Below, piece after piece: positions 17,893-27,627 of a DNA stretch of 41,124 bases; positions within the stretch are counted from its first letter, which is position 1; every line of letters begins with the position of its first letter. Below the pieces are notes generated by a model. The model saw only the letters and a program-made list of their open reading frames with translations. It ran no database searches and was not told the origin of the DNA. Both the position numbers and the translations under genes were made by a program. This stretch comes from Candidatus Aminicenantota bacterium (GTDB lineage Bacteria; Acidobacteriota; Aminicenantia; Aminicenantales; JAFGAV01): positions 1 through 41,124 of the forward strand of contig JAFGAV010000037.1 of NCBI GenBank assembly GCA_016933515.1, in the 5' to 3' direction.

Positions 17893-20328
17893 TCAATGGG
17901 TCAGCGAGGGCTCTTCCTCCTTGCGCATCCCCTCCCCTTTTCCGGGGGTCGAGGGCGGTCCGGATTTTTTCTTCCGGCCTCCGCCTTTGGCCGGAAGGTC
18001 CTTGGTGAGGACGATGCGGAACACTTCGTCCATATGCTCCACAAGGTGGAGCTTCATCTTCTGGCTGATGGCCTTGGGCAAATCTTTCAGGTCGGGTTTA
18101 TTGTCCAGGGGGAGAATGGCCTCCCGGATTCCCTCCCGGAAGGCGGCCAGGAGCTTCTCCTTGACGCCGCCCACGGGCAGGACTTTTCCGCGCAGCGTGA
18201 TTTCCCCGCTCATGGCGATTTTTTTGCTGACCGGAATGTCTGTCAGGAGCGACAGGATGGCTATGGCGATCGTGATGCCGGCCGAGGGCCCTTCCTTGGG
18301 CGTCGCGCCCTCCGGAACATGGACGTGAATGTCGAAATTTTTGTGGATGTCCCGGGCGATGTTCCATTCGAAGATTTTGCCGCGGACGTAGCTGAACGCC
18401 GCGCGCGCCGACTCCTGCATGATTTCGCCCAGCTGGCCCGTCAGGGTGAAGCCGCCCTTGCCGTGGACCTTGGTGGCCTCGAACGTCAGGAGCTCGCCGC
18501 CGAACTCCGTCCAGGCCATGCCGATAGCCACGCCGGCCTCGTCTTTTTTCTCGATCATCCGGCGACGGAACTTGGGAATGCCGAGGTAGTCCTCCAGGTT
18601 TCTTTCCGTGACGTGTTCATGATGCGTCCGCCCCTTGGCCACGACCCGCTTAACGGTTTTGCGGCAAAGAGTCGTGATTTCGCGCTCCAGGCTCCGGACC
18701 CCGGCCTCGCGCGTGTATTCCTGAATGATCTTCCGAAAGGCTTTTTCCGAAATCTTCAGATTGACGTCTTTCAGGCCGTGGGCCTTCAACTGTTTGGGCC
18801 ACAGGAACCGAAGGGCGATCTGGAGCTTCTCTTCTTCGGTGTAGCCCGGAAGGCGGATGATCTCCATGCGGTCGACGAGAGGGCGCGGGATGGGCTCCAG
18901 CATGTTGGCCGTGACGATGAACATCACCTGGGATAAGTCGAAGTCGGTGTCGATGTAATGGTCGAGAAACGCGTTGTTCTGCTCCGGGTCGAGGACTTCC
19001 ATCAGCGCCGATGCCGGATCGCCTCGGAAATCCATGCTCATTTTGTCGACTTCATCCAGGAGAAAAACAGGATTCCTGGTCCCGGCCCGCTTGATCATCT
19101 GGATGATGCGGCCGGGATAGGCCCCGATGTATGTTCTCCGGTGTCCGCGGATTTCGGCTTCATCCCGCACGCCTCCGAGAGACAGGCGGATGAACTTGCG
19201 TCCCGTGGCCCGGGCGACGCTCCGGGCCAGGGAGCTCTTGCCCGTGCCCGGAGGGCCGATCAACCCCAGGATCACGCCCTTGGGGCTCGTCACCAGCTGC
19301 CGGATCGACAAAAACTCGAGGATGCGCTCTTTGATTTTTTCCAATCCGTAGTGGTCTTCGTTCAGGATCCGTTCCGCTTCCCGGATGTCCCGTTTTTCCC
19401 GCGATTTTTTGTTCCAGGGAAGAGCAATCAGCCAATCCAGGTAGTTCCGGCACACCGTGGCTTCGGCCGACATGGGAGGCATGGTTTCCAGCCGCTCGAT
19501 CTCCTTGAACGCTTTGTCCTCGGCGTCCTTGGGCATCTTGGCCTTCGCCACTTTTTGCTTCAGTTCCTCGATTTCGTTGGCCTGGTCATCTTTCTTCTGG
19601 CCGGGCGCGCCGGGAAAAGACGCGGGTCCGCCTTCGCCGCGCAGGGGGAACTTCCGGCGCTGGGCCTTGGAGCCTTCGGCCTTGGCCTTGGCCTGCAGGC
19701 GGGCGACTTCGGCCTCGAGGAGCTGATGCAGCCGGCGGATGCGATCTCCGGCGCTCGCGGTTTCGAGGAGATTCTGCTTTTCCTCCAGACCGAGAAAGAG
19801 ATGAGAGGCGATGATGTCGGCAATTCGTTCGGGAGTGTGGTCGCGAAGGGCGGGCATGATCGATTGGAAGCTCACATTCTGGCCGAGCTTGAGGTATTCC
19901 TCGAACAGTCCCAGAACACGTTTGAGAAGCTCGCGCGTTTCGACACCGGTGTCTTCGATGTCCTTCACCTCCTTGGCGAGGACCTGGTAAAAGGGCGTCA
20001 TGCTCAAATATTCGACGATCCGGGCGCGTTTCTTGCCCTCGACGATGACCTTGATGTTCTTGTCGTCCATGGCCACGGTGCGGATGACCTTGGCGACGAC
20101 TCCTAAATCGTGGATGTCCCCGGCCGCGGGATTGTCCAGGGCGGGGTCGATCTGGGCCGAGAGGAAAACGAGCTTGTCCGTTTCTTCAGCCTTTTCCAAA
20201 GCGAGGACCGAAGAGGTGCGGCCGATGATGAACGGCACCAGCGTGGAGGGAAAAATGACCAGATCCCGGAGAGGGATCAGGGGGATGTTATGGATGACTT
20301 CCGTCAAATCGTTGGGCTCGGCCATCAT
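17893..20328 (-). CDS. lon: ATP-dependent protease Lon
   Basis: An 811-residue LonA protease that unfolds and degrades damaged cytoplasmic proteins. It contains the N-terminal LON domain (residues about 12-205), a helical linker, the AAA+ module with Walker [10 protein letters not shown] (Lys364), and the protease domain with Ser682 in KEGPSAG and Lys725 in VKEKLL; the 43-residue spacing equals the E. coli Ser679/Lys722 dyad. The start ATG overlaps the clpX stop as ATGA, so translation is coupled; a second ATG 3 bp later is equally possible. Odd: residues 223-244, where LonA proteins have the nearly invariant helix QREYYLNEQMKAIQKE, read [18 protein letters not shown] and onward, rich in Gly/Pro. 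Neither of the other two frames of this strand restores the motif. Flanking residues align normally. Confidence 0.95.
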   Translation of the reverse strand: MMAEPNDLTEVIHNIPLIPLRDLVIFPSTLVPFIIGRTSSVLALEKAEETDKLVFLSAQIDPALDNPAAGDIHDLGVVAKVIRTVAMDDKNIKVIVEGKKRARIVEYLSMTPFYQVLAKEVKDIEDTGVETRELLKRVLGLFEEYLKLGQNVSFQSIMPALRDHTPERIADIIASHLFLGLEEKQNLLETASAGDRIRRLHQLLEAEVARLQAKAKAEGSKAQRRKFPLRGEGGPASFPGAPGQKKDDQANEIEELKQKVAKAKMPKDAEDKAFKEIERLETMPPMSAEATVCRNYLDWLIALPWNKKSREKRDIREAERILNEDHYGLEKIKERILEFLSIRQLVTSPKGVILGLIGPPGTGKSSLARSVARATGRKFIRLSLGGVRDEAEIRGHRRTYIGAYPGRIIQMIKRAGTRNPVFLLDEVDKMSMDFRGDPASALMEVLDPEQNNAFLDHYIDTDFDLSQVMFIVTANMLEPIPRPLVDRMEIIRLPGYTEEEKLQIALRFLWPKQLKAHGLKDVNLKISEKAFRKIIQEYTREAGVRSLEREITTLCRKTVKRVVAKGRTHHEHVTERNLEDYLGIPKFRRRMIEKKDEAGVAIGMAWTEFGGELLTFEATKVHGKGGFTLTGQLGEIMQESARAAFSYVRGKIFEWNIARDIHKNFDIHVHVPEGATPKEGPSAGITIAIAILSLLTDIPVSKKIAMSGEITLRGKVLPVGGVKEKLLAAFREGIREAILPLDNKPDLKDLPKAISQKMKLHLVEHMDEVFRIVLTKDLPAKGGGRKKKSGPPSTPGKGEGMRKEEEPSLTH

Positions 20329-21584
20329 GAGGCTCCGGAAGCGGCTTTGAGCTTTTCGTAGCTGAAGTCGCTGTCTTCAACCATTTTCTTCGTGATCTTG
20401 ATCTTGGAGGACTTTTTTGCGGAGGGAAGATGAAACATGATGTCCAGCATCATGTCCTCGATGATCGTCCTCAGGCCGCGGGCCCCCATCTTGCGCTCCA
20501 GGGATTTGAGGGCGATGGCTTGCAGGGCGTCGTCCGTGAACTCCAGACCGACGCCTTCCAGCTCAAACAGCTTTTGGTACTGCTTGACCAGCGCGTTCTT
20601 GGGCTGGGTCAAGATGCTCACGAGGTCTTCGACTTCCAGATCGGTAAACGTGCCGAGGACCGGGAAGCGGCCGATAAACTCGGGGATGAGTCCGTATCGG
20701 ATGAGGTCCTGCGGATTCAGCTCGCCGTACATGTCCTCCATGGTCCGGCCTCCGGTGGGCTGCCCGGCGGTCTTGAAGCCGACCGCCGTGCGCCCCACTC
20801 TCTGGGCGATGATTTTGTCCAATCCGACGAACGCGCCGCCGCAGATGAACAGGATGTCGGTGGTGTCCACGGACAGGAATTCCTGATAGGGATGCTTGCG
20901 GCCGCCCTGAGGGGGGATGTTGGCCACGGTGCCCTCGATGATTTTCAGGAGCGCCTGCTGGACGCCTTCTCCGGACACGTCCCGCGTCAGGGAGGGATTC
21001 TCGCTCTTGCGGCTGATTTTGTCGACTTCGTCGATGTAGATGATCCCCTTCTGCGTCTTGTCGAGATTGCCCCGCGCCGCCTTGAACAGCTTGAAGACGA
21101 CGTTCTCCACGTCCTCGCCCACATAGCCCGCTTCGGTCAAAGACGTCGCATCCGCGATGGCGAAGGGCACGGACAGGATGCGGGCCAGAGTCTGGGCCAT
21201 AAGGGTTTTGCCCGTTCCGGTGGGGCCGATAAGCAGGATGTTGCTCTTGGCGATTTCCACGGCCGAAGGATCCTTGGCCATGTGAATGCGCTTGTAGTGG
21301 TTGTAAACGGCCACGGAGATTTTCTTTTTGGCCCGGTCCTGACCGATGATGTATTCGTCCAGGGCCGATTTGATCTCGCCGGGAGTGGGAAAGTGAAATT
21401 TCTGTTTTTTGTCCTCTTCCTTCTTCCGGTCGGACACGATGATCGAATGGGCCACTTCGACGCAATTATCGCAGATGAACACGCCTCCGGGACCGGCGAT
21501 GAGCTTGCGGACCTGGGACTGGTTGCGCCCGCAGAAATTGCACTTGATCGCGACTTCCGTCTTGCGCTGTGTCCTTTCGTCCAT
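20325..21584 (-). CDS. clpX: ATP-dependent Clp protease ATP-binding subunit ClpX
   Basis: The 419-residue AAA+ unfoldase that feeds proteins to ClpP. ATG 21584 begins MDERTQRK behind an AGGA ribosome site; the longer frame upstream is in the clpP-clpX gap. The N-terminal zinc finger has Cys15, Cys18, Cys38 and Cys41. Walker A is GPTGTGKT (Lys126), Walker [10 protein letters not shown], and the sensor and C-terminal small domain follow. The ClpP-docking loop reads AVGF rather than IGF, a conservative change. It sits 47 bp after clpP and overlaps lon by 4 bp, the common tig-clpP-clpX-lon order. Length matches E. coli ClpX (424). Confidence 0.96.
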   Translation of the reverse strand: MDERTQRKTEVAIKCNFCGRNQSQVRKLIAGPGGVFICDNCVEVAHSIIVSDRKKEEDKKQKFHFPTPGEIKSALDEYIIGQDRAKKKISVAVYNHYKRIHMAKDPSAVEIAKSNILLIGPTGTGKTLMAQTLARILSVPFAIADATSLTEAGYVGEDVENVVFKLFKAARGNLDKTQKGIIYIDEVDKISRKSENPSLTRDVSGEGVQQALLKIIEGTVANIPPQGGRKHPYQEFLSVDTTDILFICGGAFVGLDKIIAQRVGRTAVGFKTAGQPTGGRTMEDMYGELNPQDLIRYGLIPEFIGRFPVLGTFTDLEVEDLVSILTQPKNALVKQYQKLFELEGVGLEFTDDALQAIALKSLERKMGARGLRTIIEDMMLDIMFHLPSAKKSSKIKITKKMVEDSDFSYEKLKAASGAS

Positions 21585-21631
21585 CGTTTTCTTTTCCTGT
21601 CCGGCGGCGCGGAACGGCTCCGCCTTCGACG

Positions 21632-22228
21632 TCACGCTTCCGTCTGGCCCCGGCGGCTGATGATTTTGTCCACGAGCCCGTATTCCCGCGCTTGCTCGGG
21701 CGTCATGATGAAATCCCGGTCGATATCCGCTTCGATCCGTTCCCGGGGCTGTCGGGTGTGAAGATGAAGAATGCCGTACAAATTTTCCCTGATGCGCAGA
21801 ATCTCCTTAGCCTGGATGGCCACGTCCGCCGCCTGCCCCTGGTAGCCGCCGAAGGGTTGATGGAGGATGATCCGGCTGTTGGGGAGGGAGAACCGCTTGC
21901 CCGGCGTCCCGGCGGCCAGGAGCACGGCGGCCATGCTGGCCGCCTGGCCGACGCAGATCGTGGAGATTTCGGACTTGACGAACTGCATGGTGTCGTATAT
22001 CGCCAAGCCGGCCGTGACGCTTCCCCCCGGGGAATTGATGTACAACGACGCCTCCGTGTCCGGACGTTCCGCTTCGAGATATAAAAGCTGGGCGATGACC
22101 GCGTTGGCCAGGTCGTCGGTGATCTCCGTTCCGATGAAAATGATGTTGTCCTTGAGCAGACGGGAGTAAATGTCATACGCCCGCTCTCCGCGGCCGTCCT
22201 GTTCGACGACAAAGGGGATGGAAGCCAT
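21632..22228 (-). CDS. clpP: ATP-dependent Clp protease proteolytic subunit ClpP
   Basis: A 198-residue serine protease that forms the degradation chamber with ClpX. Using ATG 22228, the triad falls at Ser98, His123 and Asp172, the same numbers as in Bacillus and Staphylococcus ClpP, which supports this start over the GTG at 22246 that abuts the tig stop. Motifs include [28 protein letters not shown] and HQPFGG. No propeptide of the E. coli type is present. No clear ribosome-binding site precedes the ATG; the promoter inside tig predicts a leader of only about 15 nt. Confidence 0.96.
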   Translation of the reverse strand: MASIPFVVEQDGRGERAYDIYSRLLKDNIIFIGTEITDDLANAVIAQLLYLEAERPDTEASLYINSPGGSVTAGLAIYDTMQFVKSEISTICVGQAASMAAVLLAAGTPGKRFSLPNSRIILHQPFGGYQGQAADVAIQAKEILRIRENLYGILHLHTRQPRERIEADIDRDFIMTPEQAREYGLVDKIISRRGQTEA

Positions 22229-22245
22229 AGGATCGGTCTGTAACA

Positions 22246-23523
22246 CTACATTATAGCCTTATCGACCAAAAAGTCAACCGCTTTTCGAAAAAGCAGACTC
22301 TCTCTCAAGCCCTCCATGCGCCCCTCCTCTTCAATAAGGCTGCGGAGCCTGGCTTCCGGAAGGCCGTTCGACCGTGCCAACCTGCGGATTTCCTCGTCGA
22401 ATTCCTCTTCGCCGACCCTGAGATTTTCCCGAGCGGCCACGGCTTTCAGGACGATGTGGTTCTTGATCGTCCGCTCCGCATCCTTTCGGAGTTTAGACTT
22501 GAGGCTTTCCCAGTCCGTCCGCCCCCCGGCTTCAAGGCCCCGGGATTCCGGTGACTTCAAAAATTTTCTCAGAAGATCCTGCGTTTCCTGTTCGACCAGA
22601 GTCCGAGGAAGATCATCCGGGATGCGATCGGACAATTTTTCCAGGATTTCCCGGGCCGCTTCGTTGCGCAAGGCGTTTTCCTTGGATGCCTTCAAATCGG
22701 ACCGGATTCTCTGTTTCAGACTTTCCAAATTCTCGAATTCCCCGAGTGTTTTGGCCAAGTCGTCGTCCAAGGCGGGGACTTTCTTTTCTTTTATGGTCAG
22801 GATTTTCACCCGAAAGCCGACGGTCTTACCGGCCAGCCGTTTGTCGGGATGGTCTTCGGGATAGACATGCTCGAAACGGGCCTCTTCCCCTTCGGACAGA
22901 CCCAGGATGGCTCCGCCCATCGGATTGTCTTCGGAAGGCCCGGCCAGGAGAACGGATTTTTCGAGAGGAAATCTCTTGCCGGCTTTTACGTCCGCGCCTT
23001 GAGTCTCCACGGCGACATAATCGCCCTCCACGACTCCTCGTCCCTGGACAGGAACATATTCCGCCGCATGCTGTCGGAGCTGTTCCAGATATTGGACGAT
23101 TTCCTCTTCTTCGACCGTGATGTCTTTTTTCTTGATTTTGATGCTTTGGAAATCGGAGATGTCGATTTCCGGCCAGACGTCGATTTCCGCCTTGAAGCGC
23201 AGGGGCTGTCCGTAAGCGAAGTCGATGTCCCGGACGACGGGCAGCCCGACAGGCTCCACGCCGTGCTCACGGAAACCGGCCTGAAGGGCCTTGGGGGCCA
23301 ACTCGTCGATCAGGGCCCTATGAATCTCCTCGGCATACTTTTTCCGAACGATTTCGAGCGGCACTTTCCCCTGGCGGAATCCCGGCATTTTGACGTTGGC
23401 GGCGAATTTCTCCAGGATGATGTCGAATTCCCGGGCTGCTTCCTCGGCCGTCACTTCGACAGTGATGTCTTTGCGGCTCGGGCTGAGGACCTGAACCGTG
23501 CTGGCGATCAGTTTGACGTCCAA
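22246..23523 (-). CDS. tig: Trigger factor (ribosome-associated chaperone)
   Basis: A 425-residue peptidyl-prolyl isomerase chaperone that binds nascent chains at the ribosome exit. Residues 1-110 are the ribosome-binding domain with the signature GFRQGKVP; a FKBP-like domain ([10 protein letters not shown]... VYPEDHP...) and the helical C-terminal arms follow. The start is placed at TTG 23523, 10 nt after AGGAGG, because this gives the normal family length. The next upstream in-frame ATG (23580) directly abuts the tRNA-Leu gene and would add 19 atypical residues. The gene is probably co-transcribed with the tRNA, since no promoter is seen in the 57-bp gap. Its last codons overlap the clpP promoter. 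Confidence 0.93.
   Translation of the reverse strand: MDVKLIASTVQVLSPSRKDITVEVTAEEAAREFDIILEKFAANVKMPGFRQGKVPLEIVRKKYAEEIHRALIDELAPKALQAGFREHGVEPVGLPVVRDIDFAYGQPLRFKAEIDVWPEIDISDFQSIKIKKKDITVEEEEIVQYLEQLRQHAAEYVPVQGRGVVEGDYVAVETQGADVKAGKRFPLEKSVLLAGPSEDNPMGGAILGLSEGEEARFEHVYPEDHPDKRLAGKTVGFRVKILTIKEKKVPALDDDLAKTLGEFENLESLKQRIRSDLKASKENALRNEAAREILEKLSDRIPDDLPRTLVEQETQDLLRKFLKSPESRGLEAGGRTDWESLKSKLRKDAERTIKNHIVLKAVAARENLRVGEEEFDEEIRRLARSNGLPEARLRSLIEEEGRMEGLRESLLFRKAVDFLVDKAIM
22250..22277 (-). promoter_or_regulatory. Promoter inside the 3' end of tig for clpP-clpX-lon
   Basis: On the minus strand TTGACT (22277-22272), a 16-bp spacer and a perfect TATAAT (22255-22250) lie within the last codons of tig. 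The transcript would start near 22243 and serve clpP, clpX, lon and perhaps rho independently of tig. Confidence 0.62.
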
Positions 23524-23580
23524 ATCGAAATTTCCTCCTCGGGCCTGAAGGCGTTTCCCCGGCCTTGAAATCTGGAACAT

Positions 23581-23665
23581 TGGGCAGAGCGGGACTCGAA
23601 CCCGCACTCCCTCATCGGGAACTAGGTCCTAAGCCTAGCGCGTCTGCCGATTCCGCCACCTGCCC
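23581..23665 (-). tRNA. tRNA-Leu (anticodon UAG)
   Basis: A class II tRNA of 85 nt. The acceptor arm GGGCAGG pairs with TCTGCCC (one G-U). The anticodon stem CTAGG/CCTAG flanks loop CTTAGGA, so the anticodon is TAG and reads CUN leucine codons. A long variable arm (TTCCCGATGAGGGA) and the T arm GCGGGTTCGAGTCCCGC are clear. The discriminator base is A, and CCA is not encoded: the next bases are ATG. It is immediately followed by the tig leader. Confidence 0.96.
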
Positions 23666-23800
23666 ACGGAACCTCTTTCCCCCGGGATGACGCGGCCGCC
23701 GCGCTGTTCCGGCGAGGAGCCGTCCGCAGGACGCGGAAAACACGAACGTCATGTGGATCGGAAAACTGCTTCTGCGCGCGGAAAGCCTTAGGGGAGAATG

Positions 23801-23830
23801 TTTATATCACATCCCTTGCCGCTTTGTCAA
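23801..23830 (-). promoter_or_regulatory. Strong promoter for tRNA-Leu and tig
   Basis: On the minus strand a perfect TTGACA (23830-23825), an 18-bp spacer and TATAAA (23806-23801) preceded by TGA (extended -10). The start would be near 23794, about 130 nt before the tRNA 5' end. The gap 23666-23850 shows nothing else clear. Confidence 0.7.
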
Positions 23831-23850
23831 TGAGCCCCGGCGGCGAATGC

Positions 23851-25686
23851 TTATCGCTGCAGAAGCCTCCTCAGACGGACGGCCAGGTCGGCATCGACAT
23901 TGACCAGGGTTTGATAGATCTCCCGGGCGCTGGATTCGGCCCTCAGGTTCAGGTAGGTCACCGCCAGGTTGTAAAGAGCCACTCCGTTGTCGGGCTGAAG
24001 AGACACGGCCTTCTTGAGAGGCTCGACGGCGCCGGCAAAGTCCTTGAGCATCATGTGATTCACGCCGATCTGCATCCAGCCCTCGACGCTGTCCGGAACG
24101 ATTTCCACGTATTTCTGAAAAGCGCCGATGGCCTCCCGGTATCTCTTCTGCTCATAAAAGCACAATCCGATGTTGAACCAGGCGAAATCGAAATCGGGCT
24201 TGAGGCCGATGGCTTGCTGGAAAGCCGCAACGGCTTCGTCATACCGTTTGAGTTTCTGGAACAGGATGCCCAAGTTGAAGATGGCCACTTCGCTCTGAGG
24301 ATTGAGCTCGATCACCTTTCGGGCCGCCTCGATGGCCTTTTCGTTCATTCCCGCTTCGTCGTACATGCGGAGGATGGTGCTGTAATAAGAGGCGGCGTCC
24401 TCGGGGTAAAACTGAATGAGTTTCTTCAATACGTCTTCGGCCTGTTCGTACTGCTTGGCTTTTTGGAAGGCCATGGCCAGGTTGTAGTTGGTCTGGTAAT
24501 CCTGGGGCTGCGTCTTGAGAGCCTCCTGAAACGCCCCGATAGCCTTGAGATAATCTCCGGCCTCCATGGCGCAGACTCCGAGCCGGAACTGCGCCTGGGT
24601 CGGCTCGGACGGAAGGGTCAGCAGATAGCGCTGATAATTGTCGATCGCCTGCTGCCAGTCCTTTTTGTTTTCATACACCAGGCCCAGTTGATAGAAAATT
24701 TCCGGCTTGACCAGGCCGAGCTCCTGGGCCTTTTGAAACTCGGCCAAGGCCTCATCCAGACTTTGCGTCTTCAGATAGATCGTCCCCAGCTCAAAATGGG
24801 CTTCGCCCCGGTTGGGCTCCAGCCCGATGAGCTTTTTGTAGGCGTTCACGGCGGAGGAATAATCTCTCTGTTCGCTGTAGACCCGGGCCAGCAGTCCCTG
24901 GGCCTCGGCATTGTTCGGCGTGGCGCGGACGACCTTTTCCAGATACCTCTGGGCGTTTCCCGTATCATTGATGGAGGCGGCGATGCGGCCGGCGATCAGC
25001 GAACCCTCCAGGGTGTCGAAGAAATTTTCCTGGGTCCAGTTCTTGAAATCCACGGGATCGTTCAAACGGGAAAGGCTGCGAAAAAGATTGACCGGCAATA
25101 CAAATTTCAATCCGCGATCGAGAACGGTCAGGCACCCTACGACCTGGCCGCTCACGTCGATGACCGGAGCCCCGGAAAAGGTCAGAGGAACGGATTGGGT
25201 CAGGTCAGCCGCCTTCATCTCGGGCGTCACCGGAAAGACGGACCGAACGGAGCCGCTGACGATGCTGATTTCTCCGGCTTCATTGGCTCCCACGGCATGA
25301 AGCCTCGTGTCCGGAGCCACGAGATCGAAATTGCCGATGATCAGGTTCTGGAATCGTCCCCTCGCGAGCAAGAGGGCCAGATTGGCGGATTTGTTGACTC
25401 CCAGAATTCCGTCAACCCGGACTTTTTTATTGTCATAAGTGAACCCCTCCACTTTATGCGCCTGGGAAATGATGTGATAATTGGTGATGATGAGGTTTTC
25501 CCCCACGACAAATCCTGTTCCCCGGGAAACCTCTTCCTTGTTTCGCCCGAGAGACACGAGATAGACCACGCCTGTTTTGTTCTGCTCCATAATCCGGGTG
25601 GCGTCGTCAACCTGTGACTGAAGCGGGACGGCGGTCGGGAAAAGGATGAACACCAGCAAAATCCCCCCCACGATTCCTTTTTTCAT
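23851..25686 (-). CDS. Exported trypsin-like (degenerate) + TPR repeat protein
   Basis: A 611-residue exported protein. ATG 25686 follows AAAGGAGGAGG and begins a signal peptide (residues 1-25). Residues about 30-215 have a trypsin/HtrA-like fold: GTGFVV, His71 in TNYHII and Ser171 in TFSGAPV. The position of the catalytic Asp (usual DLALL) is Asn102 in ANLALL, so the triad looks incomplete and the domain may bind rather than cleave. Residues about 245-610 consist of about ten tetratricopeptide repeats, a scaffold for protein-protein contacts. It has its own strong promoter and stands alone between the tRNA-tig array and a divergent membrane locus. A role as periplasmic adaptor or modified protease is possible; no partner is evident. 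Confidence 0.8.
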   Translation of the reverse strand: MKKGIVGGILLVFILFPTAVPLQSQVDDATRIMEQNKTGVVYLVSLGRNKEEVSRGTGFVVGENLIITNYHIISQAHKVEGFTYDNKKVRVDGILGVNKSANLALLLARGRFQNLIIGNFDLVAPDTRLHAVGANEAGEISIVSGSVRSVFPVTPEMKAADLTQSVPLTFSGAPVIDVSGQVVGCLTVLDRGLKFVLPVNLFRSLSRLNDPVDFKNWTQENFFDTLEGSLIAGRIAASINDTGNAQRYLEKVVRATPNNAEAQGLLARVYSEQRDYSSAVNAYKKLIGLEPNRGEAHFELGTIYLKTQSLDEALAEFQKAQELGLVKPEIFYQLGLVYENKKDWQQAIDNYQRYLLTLPSEPTQAQFRLGVCAMEAGDYLKAIGAFQEALKTQPQDYQTNYNLAMAFQKAKQYEQAEDVLKKLIQFYPEDAASYYSTILRMYDEAGMNEKAIEAARKVIELNPQSEVAIFNLGILFQKLKRYDEAVAAFQQAIGLKPDFDFAWFNIGLCFYEQKRYREAIGAFQKYVEIVPDSVEGWMQIGVNHMMLKDFAGAVEPLKKAVSLQPDNGVALYNLAVTYLNLRAESSAREIYQTLVNVDADLAVRLRRLLQR

Positions 25687-25730
25687 TCCTCCTCCTTTCG
25701 CGATTCGGATTCTCCGGCTGTTTTTTATTA

Positions 25731-25760
25731 ATAATACACACATTTAAGAGGCTCTGTCAA
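25731..25760 (-). promoter_or_regulatory. Promoter of the protease-like/TPR gene
   Basis: On the minus strand a perfect TTGACA (25760-25755), an 18-bp spacer and TATTAT (25736-25731). The start near 25724 gives a leader of about 38 nt that carries AAAGGAGG. Confidence 0.7.
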
Positions 25761-25849
25761 TCGTCGAAACAATATGTTTTCAGGCCGAAAAAGCGTTCTT
25801 TCCGCGTTTTCTGATCGGATTCCGGCTTGGGACAAGGGGTTTTTTTGGG

Positions 25850-25878
25850 TTGAAAAATGTTGAAATTATTGCTAAAGT
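25850..25878 (+). promoter_or_regulatory. Candidate promoter of the GT87 locus
   Basis: TTGAAA (25850-25855), a 17-bp spacer and TAAAGT (25873-25878). The start near 25885 gives a leader of about 20 nt without a ribosome-binding site. Confidence 0.42.
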
Positions 25879-25904
25879 GGCGGTCGGCCCGTTGCCGATG
25901 AGCC

Positions 25905-27080
25905 ATGGTCGCGCCGCGCTGCAAGACATTCAAACGTTTCTGGCCCTTGACGGTCGTTCTGGCGCTCTGGGCGGTTTTCCTTTTGTCCGGCCAAGACAAT
26001 CGGATGGTCGATTTCCAGGTCAACGACAGGGCCGCGAAGCGCCTTCTCGCCGGAGAAACCCTCTATCCCGGATCTTCCGTTGACGGCCATTATGAGTTCA
26101 AGTATCCGCCCTTCGCCGCTATTCTTTACATTCCTTTTTCGCTTTTGCCCCTGAGCGTCGCCAAAAGCCTGTGGGGACTGGTCGTCTTGTCCGCTTCGGC
26201 GGCGGTCATAGGATTGTCTTTGAAACTGGCCCGATTTCCTGCCGGATTCCCCCGCTTTATGCTTTTTCTCCCCGGACTGGTTTTGGCCCGTTATTTCCTG
26301 AGGGAGCTTCATCTCGGCCAAGTGAACGCCGTCGTCGGTTTTTTGCTGTTGCTGACGCTCCTTCTTCTCTTGCCGCCGGGAAACCGATCGTCGGGAAAAA
26401 CTCGGGAGGGTCTGGCGGGTGCGCTCTGGGGTCTGGCCGTGACCGTGAAAATTTATCCGTTGATTTTCCTCCCCTACTTTCTGATCAAGAGAGCCTGGAG
26501 AACGCTGGCCTGGGGCCTGGCCGCGCTCCCGATCGCTTTCCTTCTGCCCGGCTTTTATTACGGTTTTTCCGGCAACCTCTGGGTTCACAAGGAATGGCTG
26601 TCAACCTTGTCCCGGTCGACGCCACACCTTCTGGCCTCTCAGGACAACCTCTCCCTCCTGGCCGTGGCATTCAAATACACGGGCGATCACCGGCTCTCGC
26701 TTGCCCTTTGGGCCCTGGGCTTATTTCTTCTCGGCCTGATTTTCCTGAGCGTCATGGCGCGGGGACGGAACCTCCCGCACCCGGAACTCCTCGAGGGAGC
26801 GGGCTTGATGCTTCTCATTCCCCTGGTCTCCCCCCTGGGCTGGGATTACACCTTTCTCCTGGCCGCTCCGGCCCTGGCTCTCTGCTTCAGGCATTTTTTC
26901 GACATCCCGGTCGCTTGGCGCATCGCGCTGTCTCTCGACGCCGCCTTGATCTTTTTGAGCCTTTACGACGTCTTGGGCCGCCGGCTTTACTCCCGGTTCA
27001 TGTCCCTGTCCGTGCCGGCATTCTTTTTTCTTTTGATTTTCTTTCTTCTGGCCGGGCTGCGCCGACGGCGCCTGGCCTGA
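25905..27080 (+). CDS. GT87/DUF2029-family membrane glycosyltransferase
   Basis: A 391-residue polytopic membrane protein resembling the GT87 (DUF2029) family of polyprenyl-phosphate-sugar-dependent mannosyltransferases. An acidic motif follows the first helix (VDFQVNDRAAKRLLAGETLY), and FKYPPFAAILYIPFSLLP is the typical GT87 tyrosine/proline segment. HLGQVNA and AVTVKIYPLIFLPYFLIKR are further family-like stretches. About ten hydrophobic segments are visible. It is the first gene of a tight plus-strand set (12-bp gap to DUF2085), suggesting a role in building a glycolipid or lipid-linked sugar. Donor and acceptor are unknown. Confidence 0.8.
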   Translation: MVAPRCKTFKRFWPLTVVLALWAVFLLSGQDNRMVDFQVNDRAAKRLLAGETLYPGSSVDGHYEFKYPPFAAILYIPFSLLPLSVAKSLWGLVVLSASAAVIGLSLKLARFPAGFPRFMLFLPGLVLARYFLRELHLGQVNAVVGFLLLLTLLLLLPPGNRSSGKTREGLAGALWGLAVTVKIYPLIFLPYFLIKRAWRTLAWGLAALPIAFLLPGFYYGFSGNLWVHKEWLSTLSRSTPHLLASQDNLSLLAVAFKYTGDHRLSLALWALGLFLLGLIFLSVMARGRNLPHPELLEGAGLMLLIPLVSPLGWDYTFLLAAPALALCFRHFFDIPVAWRIALSLDAALIFLSLYDVLGRRLYSRFMSLSVPAFFFLLIFFLLAGLRRRRLA

Positions 27081-27092
27081 AAGGCTTCCGCG

Positions 27093-27605
27093 ATGCCCGC
27101 TCGTCCGTCTTCCGGGCTCCGGCCGTCCCGGGCGGCGGCGGTTTTCTACATCCTATCCCTTCTTGGAGCGGGCTGCCTTGTGGCCTCGACATTCCTGGCC
27201 CCCTGGCTGGCCGCCCGCGAGTCCATTCTGGCCGAGCCTCTCTACAGGATGTTTTCTCATGTCTGCCACCAAATTCCCTCCCGGTGCCTTCACATTTCCG
27301 GACATCCGATGGCCGTGTGCGGGCGGTGCCTCGGCGTTTATCTGGGGATATTCCTCGGCTGCCTGATCTATCCATTTTGGCGGGGTTGGGGCAATATCCG
27401 GCTTCCCGCTCGATGGGTGTTTCCGGCGTTCAGCTTTCCCCTGGCCTTCGACGTCCTGGGCAACGCCCTCCGCTTGTGGGACAGCAGCGTGGGGTTGCGC
27501 CTCGCCTCGGGATTCTTTTGGGGCGCGGTTCTTCCCTTTTATTTTCTGGCAGCGGCTGCGGAATTGGCCTACCGAGGGCTTGCAATCAGAAGAAGTTCAA
27601 ATTAG
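27093..27605 (+). CDS. DUF2085 membrane protein
   Basis: A 170-residue membrane protein of the DUF2085 family. After a first helix (residues 15-37) comes the signature CHQIPSRCLHISGHPMAVCGRCLGVYLG, in which the Cys and His residues could bind a metal. Two or three more helices follow. ATG 27093 lies 8 nt after AAAGG, 12 bp beyond the GT87 gene. DUF2085 has no established function that I can name. Its placement between a glycosyltransferase and a lipid kinase suggests a role at the membrane lipid surface, which is inference only. Confidence 0.78.
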   Translation: MPARPSSGLRPSRAAAVFYILSLLGAGCLVASTFLAPWLAARESILAEPLYRMFSHVCHQIPSRCLHISGHPMAVCGRCLGVYLGIFLGCLIYPFWRGWGNIRLPARWVFPAFSFPLAFDVLGNALRLWDSSVGLRLASGFFWGAVLPFYFLAAAAELAYRGLAIRRSSN

Positions 27606-27627
27606 AATAGGCCTCACGCAGGCGCAC

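Noticed and set aside
22229-22246. GTG 22246 as the clpP start
   Set aside because: It touches the tig stop, but ATG 22228 gives the standard N terminus and triad numbering Ser98/His123/Asp172.
23524-23607. tig start inside the tRNA gene or at ATG 23580
   Set aside because: The longer frame translates the T arm of tRNA-Leu; ATG 23580 abuts the tRNA end without a ribosome site, while TTG 23523 follows AGGAGG.
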